DNA of 44,505 nucleotides, taken from NCBI GenBank assembly GCA_021795215.1, contig JAJYPS010000008.1, positions 1 to 44,505 on the forward strand, read 5' to 3'. Below are positions 40,188 to 44,505 of this stretch, piece after piece. Under the pieces are notes generated by a model. The model saw only the letters and a program-made list of their open reading frames with translations, did not search any database and was not told where the DNA came from. Within the stretch, counting starts at the first letter, position 1; each line of letters begins with the position of its first letter. Both the position numbers and the translations under genes were made by a program. This stretch comes from Actinomycetes bacterium. Its GTDB lineage: Bacteria; Actinomycetota; Acidimicrobiia; Acidimicrobiales; JAKAOS01.

Positions 40188-40639
40188 CAGCGAGGAGGAT
40201 CCGTGCGGCTCTTGCGGATCCACAGGGCCGGCTGACCGGGGTTCTCGGCCCGGATGGCGTGCTCGTCCACCAGGGCGCTCAAGATCTGGTCGCCGAACTG
40301 GCTCAGGCTGAGCTCCGAGATCGTCACCGGCGTCGCCGCAGGCTGCTCCAAGTGCCCTTCGACCTCCAAGGAGCGATCCACCATCCGGTAGCGCACGCAC
40401 AGCACCGAATGCCCGCTCTGGCCGTCCAGGACCGCGTAGCACAACTCGTCCACCGCCAGGCGCAGGTCCTCCACTTCGTCCCAGGAGAAACCCAGTCTGC
40501 TCGCCAGCCCTGTCGCGGCCACCCGGACCAGCTTGACGAACTCGGGCCTGCCGGGCAGCCGCAGGAGCACCTCTTCGTCGTCGTCCGCCTCCATCCGGTC
40601 GTCGTCGTCCATGTCCGGGTTCAGCGACGCGGCACTCAC
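40187..40639 (-). CDS. rsbW: RsbW-like anti-sigma factor
   Basis: A 150-residue GHKL-fold anti-sigma factor candidate placed directly before the SigF-like gene. The body has VLLRLPGRPEFVKLVRVAATGLASRLGFSWDEVEDLRLAVDELCYAVLDG. This matches RsbW up to the N-box, where the usual Asn after the conserved Glu is missing (ELCYAV). Later residues (SLSQFGDQILSALVDEHAIR) align with the C-terminal RsbW strand and helix, but a typical glycine-rich ATP lid is absent. Mycobacterial RsbW/UsfX also departs from the classical N-box. It probably sequesters the sigma factor. GTG at 40639, with TAGTAT six nt upstream, so it is likely leaderless. The acidic N-terminal 22 residues (MDDDD, ADDDEE) are unusual. Confidence 0.85.
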   Translation of the reverse strand: MSAASLNPDMDDDDRMEADDDEEVLLRLPGRPEFVKLVRVAATGLASRLGFSWDEVEDLRLAVDELCYAVLDGQSGHSVLCVRYRMVDRSLEVEGHLEQPAATPVTISELSLSQFGDQILSALVDEHAIRAENPGQPALWIRKSRTDPPR

Positions 40640-40645
40640 CCGGTC

Positions 40646-40651
40646 ATACTA
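40646..40651 (-). promoter_or_regulatory. -10 box of the rsbW-sigF operon
   Basis: TAGTAT (minus strand, 40651 to 40646) ends six nt before the GTG at 40639, so transcription would begin at or beside the start codon. It does not resemble the GGGTA box of SigF-type promoters, so autoregulation by SigF is not supported. Confidence 0.5.
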
Positions 40652-40876
40652 GCGGAGCCGAATTTTTGCGAGCAGTACGAACTGCCCCGGAGGCGATGCG
40701 GAGATCCACGTCGGAGCGCAGCTTATCGAGGTGGGCCGTGGCCGATGGGCCAATCTCCGCTCGAGCCGGCCACCGGATGCCCGTACCGCCTGTGGCATGA
40801 TTGGACGACGCACCGCCACCGAGTAGGGCGTGATCCGCCCGGGAACCCTGAAGCCCGGGGACGGGTCAGGAAAGGC

Positions 40877-41392
40877 ATGGGTGGGACGGGTTTGGCCAGA
40901 TCGGAGGACACCGGGGCTCGCCTGGACCACGACCGCGAGTGGCCGGCGCAGTTCGTGCAGCTCTACCGGTCCCAGTACACGCCGATGGTCAGACTTGCCT
41001 ACCTCTTGACTGGCTCTCGCTCACTTGCGGAGGAGTTGGTGCAGGAGGCGTTCCTGCGAGTGAGGCCGCATGTCGACCACGTGACGGGGCTGGAGGGGTA
41101 CCTGCGTACGGCGGTCGTCAACTCCTGCTCGAACCAGCGTCGCCGGGCGGCCCTCGAACGACGCTACAGCCAGTCGGCCATGCTGGCGCTGCAGGACGGT
41201 CCGGACCCGGTGGACGAGATGGGGGACGTGCTGGCGCGGCTGCCATGCCGGCAGCGGAGCGTGCTCGTCATGCGGTACTACCTCGGCATGAGCGAGGCGG
41301 AGATCGCCCGGGAGCTCGGTTGCAGGCCAGGCACGGTCAAGTCGCTTGCCCACCGAGGCCTACTCGAGATGCGGCGGCTGCTGCAGCAATGA
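40877..41392 (+). CDS. ECF sigma factor, SigE-like family
   Basis: The 171-residue protein is an extracytoplasmic-function sigma factor. Region 2 is FVQLYRSQYTPMVRLAYLLTGSRSLAEELVQEAFLRVRPHVDHVTGLEGYLRTAVVNSCSNQRRR. Region 4 is DVLARLPCRQRSVLVMRYYLGMSEAEIARELGCRPGTVKSLAHRGLLEMRRLL. The LTGSRSLAEELVQEAF and the YLRTAVVN patterns are those of the actinobacterial SigE/SigM-like group. The ATG at 40877 has AGGAAAGG just upstream. The 237-bp gap to the divergent rsbW gene shows no clear -35/-10 pair. Its stop overlaps the beta-propeller gene by ATGA, so that protein is the prime candidate for its regulator. Confidence 0.92.
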   Translation: MGGTGLARSEDTGARLDHDREWPAQFVQLYRSQYTPMVRLAYLLTGSRSLAEELVQEAFLRVRPHVDHVTGLEGYLRTAVVNSCSNQRRRAALERRYSQSAMLALQDGPDPVDEMGDVLARLPCRQRSVLVMRYYLGMSEAEIARELGCRPGTVKSLAHRGLLEMRRLLQQ

Positions 41393-42963
41393 CACGCGTG
41401 CCTCGGCGCAGAGCCATAGGAAGGCGCAGACCGGCACTCGGGGCGGTGGAGGGCAGATTGAGGGAGCATCTGCCTCTGTTGGCGTCCAGGATCGACCCCG
41501 TGCCGCCAACCCTCGACCAGCTCATGGCCGGGGAGCGGCGCCAGGAGCTGGGGGAGCGGCGACACGAGCCGGGGGAGCGGCGAGGGGCCCTGCGCCCGGT
41601 GGGCGGTCCGGGGCGTCGGCGCCGGACCGCGGCGCGTGGTATGGCGTGGTCGCTGGCGGCCCTGTTCCTTCTCGGTGCCGGAGCGGTCGGTCGGGGCGCG
41701 CTGATACCGACGTCGCCCGCCTCTCGTGCGGCGGCGTCGTCCTCCGCCAACGCCGCCGTGCTTGGTGGCCCCGTTGCCTGGGTGTCCCGACGCGGCCTCT
41801 ACGTCGCACCGAGCGTGGCGGGAACACCCGGCCCCATCTGGAGGGGAAGGGGAGCGTCCAGTCCCCAGTGGTCGCACGACGGTCAGTGGATAGCGTTCGT
41901 CGTCCGAGGTGGCGGCAGCGAAGCACTCTGGACCGCCCGAGCAGACGGGCAGCACCGTCACCTGCTCGTCAAGGCTCCGTGGCTCGCCTTCACGTGGTCG
42001 CCGACGTCGGATGCGGTGGCCGTCAGCGGACCGGGCCTCGGCGTGAGGGTCTATCCCGTCGAGGGACGGAGCTTCACCGCCCTGGCCGGCTCCTATGTGG
42101 TCAGTTCGTTCGCGTGGTCGTCCACCGGATCCAGCATCGCAGCCAGCGTGCCCGTCGACTCGAGCTCGCCGAGCTCAGCCGAGCAGGTGCTGGTCGTGTC
42201 GGCCTACCGAGGTTCTCATCCAACGCCCAAGGTCGAGTGGACCGGTCCGCCGGCGGACGGTGTCATCATCCACTCCTGGTGGCCGAACGACAACGGTCTG
42301 GTTCTCTGGCTCAACCCCGGCTACTCCGGCTCGGCTCCTTTGCGGGGACTCCAGCTGTTCAGCTTGTCCTTGCCGGCGACGTCGGGGACGCCGGGGACGT
42401 CAGGGGCGGCTCGCCGCCTGCGCTATCTGGCGACGACAGTGGTGTACTTTCCCTGGGTCGTCTGGTCGCCCGGCGGCGACCGTCTGGCGGTCGTGCAGGG
42501 AAGTGGAGAGCCTCCCTGGTCGAACAAGTCCATCGCCGTGTGTCGCGTGCCGTCGGGTGGCTGCACCACCATCCACCAGCCGAAAGGGACCGTGTCCATC
42601 GGGCCGGCATGGTCGCCCGACGGCACGAGCCTGGCATTCGTGAGGGCGCTGTCGGAAGCCGGCAGGCCGGCCGGGAACCGGTCTCTGCACCGCTGGTACC
42701 GCACACGGCGCCTCTGGGTTCGCTCCGCCGGCTCGCTCGCCCACCTGGTTTCGGGCGCACCCCGGGGAGTAGCTGCTCCGGCTTGGATCGAGGGCGGTAC
42801 GGCGATCGGGTTCTCCACGCCCAACGGCGTCGGTGTCGTACCGAGCGGCGGAGGCCACAGCTCCATCGTCGCGGCACACCTGAAGGGCAGCTCCTCGGAA
42901 GGAGCGGGACCGGACGGCTACGGTAAGGCTCCCTGGGGAGGCACGGCAGTCTGGAGTGCATGA
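41389..42963 (+). CDS. Membrane-anchored WD40/TolB-like beta-propeller protein
   Basis: The 524-residue protein has a cytoplasmic N-terminus of about 80 basic residues and one membrane helix (MAWSLAALFLLGAGAVG, about 85-102). The outer part has repeated blades with SPQWSHDGQWIAFV, FTWSPTSDAVAV, FVWSPGGDRLAVV and GPAWSPDGTSLAF, the TolB/PD40 type. The N-terminus contains a 21-bp repeat (GERRQEL-like units). This topology (short cytosolic part, one helix, external propeller) and ATGA coupling to an ECF sigma gene suggest a membrane regulator of that factor. I see no zinc-binding anti-sigma motif (HxxxCxxC). Substrate or ligand unknown. Confidence 0.8.
   Translation: MTRVPRRRAIGRRRPALGAVEGRLREHLPLLASRIDPVPPTLDQLMAGERRQELGERRHEPGERRGALRPVGGPGRRRRTAARGMAWSLAALFLLGAGAVGRGALIPTSPASRAAASSSANAAVLGGPVAWVSRRGLYVAPSVAGTPGPIWRGRGASSPQWSHDGQWIAFVVRGGGSEALWTARADGQHRHLLVKAPWLAFTWSPTSDAVAVSGPGLGVRVYPVEGRSFTALAGSYVVSSFAWSSTGSSIAASVPVDSSSPSSAEQVLVVSAYRGSHPTPKVEWTGPPADGVIIHSWWPNDNGLVLWLNPGYSGSAPLRGLQLFSLSLPATSGTPGTSGAARRLRYLATTVVYFPWVVWSPGGDRLAVVQGSGEPPWSNKSIAVCRVPSGGCTTIHQPKGTVSIGPAWSPDGTSLAFVRALSEAGRPAGNRSLHRWYRTRRLWVRSAGSLAHLVSGAPRGVAAPAWIEGGTAIGFSTPNGVGVVPSGGGHSSIVAAHLKGSSSEGAGPDGYGKAPWGGTAVWSA
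41530..41592 (+). repeat. 21-bp in-frame tandem repeat, three copies
   Basis: Units beginning GGGGAGCGGCG lie at 41530-41550, 41551-41571 and 41572-41592 and encode GERR-x-x-x-type heptads in the cytoplasmic N-terminus of the propeller protein. The first 11 bases are identical in all copies; the remainder varies. Confidence 0.75.
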
Positions 42964-43029
42964 CCGGGTCCGGTCGGCGCCAGGAGGGGGTCGCTTGCGG
43001 GCTTTGTCAGCGCTTCGACGGCGAACCGG

Positions 43030-43758
43030 TCAGACCAGGGGCCAGGGGTAGTAAGGGTGGTCCTCGCTGGGGAGGGGGAAGCGGCCGTCGGCCAAGAGCC
43101 GCCTACCCCGCTGGACGACTGCCTCGATCTCCGGCGGCTCCAGCAGCTGTGCGACAGCATCGGGCAGGTGGGACACCACATCGGCCAGCGCCTCGGTCAA
43201 CAACGGCGGGATGGGATCCTCCGCGAAGTCCCATATGACGGTCCGTAGCTTCGGCTCGGCGTGGAAGCAGAGCCCGTTGTCGATGGCCCAGATCCGGCCG
43301 TCGGGTCCGGCCAGGCAGTGGCCGGACTTCCTGTCGGCATTGTTGGCGACGATGTCGAACGCCGCGATCGCCTGAAGGGCTGCACGGCTGCGGGGATCGG
43401 AGCACATGGTGAAGTAGTGCTGGGAGAAGTCGGCGTCCACGAAGTACTGCAGCGAGCCCGGGCCGAACGGTGCATCCTCGCGGAGCACCGTCTCCGGCAC
43501 CAGTCCCCAACCCAGTGCTTCGGACAGCTCGAACGCCGCCGCCTCCCATCTGCCTAGTCCCACGGGAAAGTCAGCGAGAGGCCTCTCTCCTCGGATGGGC
43601 TTGTAAACGGCTTGGCATCGATCGTCGCCGAGCGAGCAGGACACGAGGAATGTCGCGTTGGAGCTCCACTGAATGCGACCCACCAGCTCCAGCTCGCCAC
43701 GGGCAAGTAGGGGCCGGATCAGACGGTCGGCGGCCGGTGACCGTTCGTTCTCGGGCAA
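43030..43758 (-). CDS. SCO1664 family protein, PI3/4-kinase-like fold
   Basis: A 242-residue actinobacterial protein of the SCO1664 family, distantly like phosphatidylinositol 3/4-kinases. It has GELELVGRIQWSSNATFLVSC, the nucleotide-binding Lys in AVYKPIRGERPLADFP, and EAAAFELSEALGWGLVPETVLREDAPFGPGSLQYFV. The catalytic-like AFDIVANNADRKSGHCL and the metal-site IWAIDNGLCF are also present. The substrate is unknown. The start is taken as TTG 43758, which gives the usual N-terminus but overlaps DUF3090 by 40 bp; GTG 43800 is an alternative. In other actinobacteria it follows DUF3090 and a phosphomutase-like gene, as here. It converges on the propeller gene with 66 bp between stops. Confidence 0.88.
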   Translation of the reverse strand: MPENERSPAADRLIRPLLARGELELVGRIQWSSNATFLVSCSLGDDRCQAVYKPIRGERPLADFPVGLGRWEAAAFELSEALGWGLVPETVLREDAPFGPGSLQYFVDADFSQHYFTMCSDPRSRAALQAIAAFDIVANNADRKSGHCLAGPDGRIWAIDNGLCFHAEPKLRTVIWDFAEDPIPPLLTEALADVVSHLPDAVAQLLEPPEIEAVVQRGRRLLADGRFPLPSEDHPYYPWPLV

Positions 43759-44216
43759 GCGTGGCCTTGGGGATCGAGCGGGTAACCGCAGAGTGGGCAC
43801 GCAGGTCGGCCCGCCTCGACCAGCGATGTGCCCCGAACGGCCAACGCCGCCACCTGCTCTCGGGACGCTCCGAGCCGAGCCACCGACCCGTCCTCCCCGG
43901 ACGCGACCGCCTCCTCCACGAGCAACAGGAACCGGTCCAGCTCCTCCAGGTAGGACACGCCCAGCGTCCCGACGGACCACTCCGGCTCCTGGGGGTCCTC
44001 GAGGTCCATCTCCTCGGGTAGGTGGCCCGGCCGCTCCAGTTCCGCCAGCATCTTCGCCAGGTACTGCGACAGCGCCGACACCTGCGCCTTCTCGAGCTTC
44101 AGCGTGAGCACCCTTCCGTCCTTGCGGGCCTGCAGGACGAACGTACGATGTCCGACCGGTCCGATGGTGCCCACCGTTATCCGCTCTACCGGGTCCAGCT
44201 CCAGGATCTCGCTCAT
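43719..44216 (-). CDS. DUF3090 family protein
   Basis: The 165-residue product belongs to the actinobacterial DUF3090 family. It starts MSEILELDPVERITVGTIGPVGHRTFVLQARKDGRVLTLKLEKAQVSALSQYLAKMLAEL and includes EPEWSVGTLGVSYLEELDRFLLLVEEAV. The C-terminal CPLCGYPLDPQGHACPRTNGH holds a CxxC plus further Cys/His, which could bind zinc. The function is unknown; the gene is always found with the phosphomutase-like and SCO1664-like genes in the lineages I know. ATG at 44216. The next gene overlaps its 3' end. Confidence 0.9.
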   Translation of the reverse strand: MSEILELDPVERITVGTIGPVGHRTFVLQARKDGRVLTLKLEKAQVSALSQYLAKMLAELERPGHLPEEMDLEDPQEPEWSVGTLGVSYLEELDRFLLLVEEAVASGEDGSVARLGASREQVAALAVRGTSLVEAGRPACPLCGYPLDPQGHACPRTNGHRPPTV

Positions 44217-44266
44217 GTCACCCCCAGATCGCCACCTACCCTCGGAACGGCAAGTGGGCGGCGAGC

Positions 44267-44505
44267 CTAGTTCTCCGCGCCGCCGTCGAGCCCGGCAGTG
44301 CTGTTCAGCCCGGCAGTGCTGTTCAGCCCGGTGCCGCCGCCGAGTTCGGCAGTGCTGTTCAGCCCTACGATTCCGTCGAGCCCCGCAGTGCTGTTCACTG
44401 CAATCACGGTCGGTCCGCTCGCCGACAGCGATATGGCTGTCACCGACGCGGGCGCTATCACCAACCTCTGGAAAAGATCCAGGTGAAGCCCGAGGGCGTG
44501 AGCCG
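44267..44505 (-). CDS. Histidine phosphatase (MSMEG_4193-like phosphomutase), 3' end only
   Basis: The minus-strand frame is open from the window edge to a stop at 44267. It reads AHALGLHLDLFQRLVIAPASVTAISLSASGPTVIAVNSTAG, the typical C-terminal region of the MSMEG_4193-type histidine phosphatase (ALGxHLDxFQRxVxxPxSVxxV). The catalytic N-terminal part lies outside the window. After the conserved end, a repeat-encoded tail follows in which LNSTAG recurs, made by 18-bp units. The product precedes DUF3090 and SCO1664-like genes as in other actinobacteria. Partial; the start is not in the window. Confidence 0.75.
   Translation of the reverse strand, partial: AHALGLHLDLFQRLVIAPASVTAISLSASGPTVIAVNSTAGLDGIVGLNSTAELGGGTGLNSTAGLNSTAGLDGGAEN
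44294..44401 (-). repeat. 18-bp tandem repeat, six registers, in the 3' end of the phosphatase gene
   Basis: Unit GGCAGTGCTGTTCAGCCC (plus strand) occurs exactly at 44294-44311, 44312-44329 and 44348-44365, with diverged units at 44330-44347, 44366-44383 and 44384-44401. The period stays 18 bp throughout. In the coding direction it adds repeats of Gly-Leu-Asn-Ser-Thr-Ala to the protein end. Confidence 0.9.

Noticed and set aside
47-44401. CRISPR array
   Set aside because: The repeats are direct tandem copies of 11-37 bp without unique spacers, and no cas genes are present.
1-44505. tRNA, rRNA, IS elements or prophage
   Set aside because: No cloverleaf-like sequence, transposase, integrase or terminal inverted repeats were recognised.

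Overview
This window is high-GC chromosomal DNA from an actinobacterium, most likely a deep-branching member of the Acidimicrobiia. The actinobacterial signature is strong. It carries a WhiB1-type Fe-S regulator beside a PdtaS-type histidine kinase, a DUF3107 protein, paired ArsA-like ATPases resembling mycobacterial Rv3679/Rv3680, an RsbW/SigF-type pair, and the phosphomutase-DUF3090-SCO1664 cassette. A complete System I (Ccm) cytochrome c maturation operon argues against the mycobacteria and streptomycetes, which use the CcsA/ResB type system. The placement comes from gene content alone and is an inference.

Layout. (1) 1-5287: a MEDS/GHKL regulator behind a SigF-like promoter, acylphosphatase with a NYN/PIN-like protein, a small unknown gene, xseA-xseB (exonuclease VII) and a methyltransferase. 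(2) 5565-9513: three overlapping genes for type IV pilin-like proteins. (3) 9530-12002: pxpABC (5-oxoprolinase). (4) 12055-16109: divergent valS and cysS. (5) 16305-17043: a cold-shock gene with a terminator, and an unknown small gene. (6) 21671 down to 17115 on the minus strand: sortase, glycosyltransferase and a GGDEF/EAL membrane protein, spaced like an operon. (7) 21887-22503: a BrnT/RHH-like toxin-antitoxin pair. (8) 22922-29822: ccmABCDEFGHI, nearly all joined by stop/start overlaps, converging on an acyltransferase. (9) 31166-33700: Mrp ATPase and dGTPase-like protein. (10) 33870-38836: DUF3107, two ArsA-like ATPases, a PHP phosphatase and a PdtaS-like kinase. (11) 40639 down to 38919: rsbW-like, sigF-like and whiB1-like genes, the last behind a perfect CRP-type palindrome. 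(12) 40877-42963: an ECF sigma factor with a membrane beta-propeller protein. (13) 44505 down to 43030: the 3' end of a histidine-phosphatase gene, DUF3090 and SCO1664-like kinase-fold gene.

The most unusual property is not a single gene. Short tandem repeats of 11-37 bp occur at about a dozen loci. Inside genes every repeat unit is a multiple of three (15, 18, 21 or 24 bp); between genes most are not (11, 13, 16 and 37 bp). Two arrays sit exactly on translation starts (pxpC and the glycosyltransferase), and their units carry an in-frame start codon. No rRNA, tRNA, IS element or CRISPR array was seen. Genes are densely packed, with many 4-bp GTGA/ATGA/TTGA overlaps and several -10 boxes so close to the start codon that leaderless transcripts are likely.
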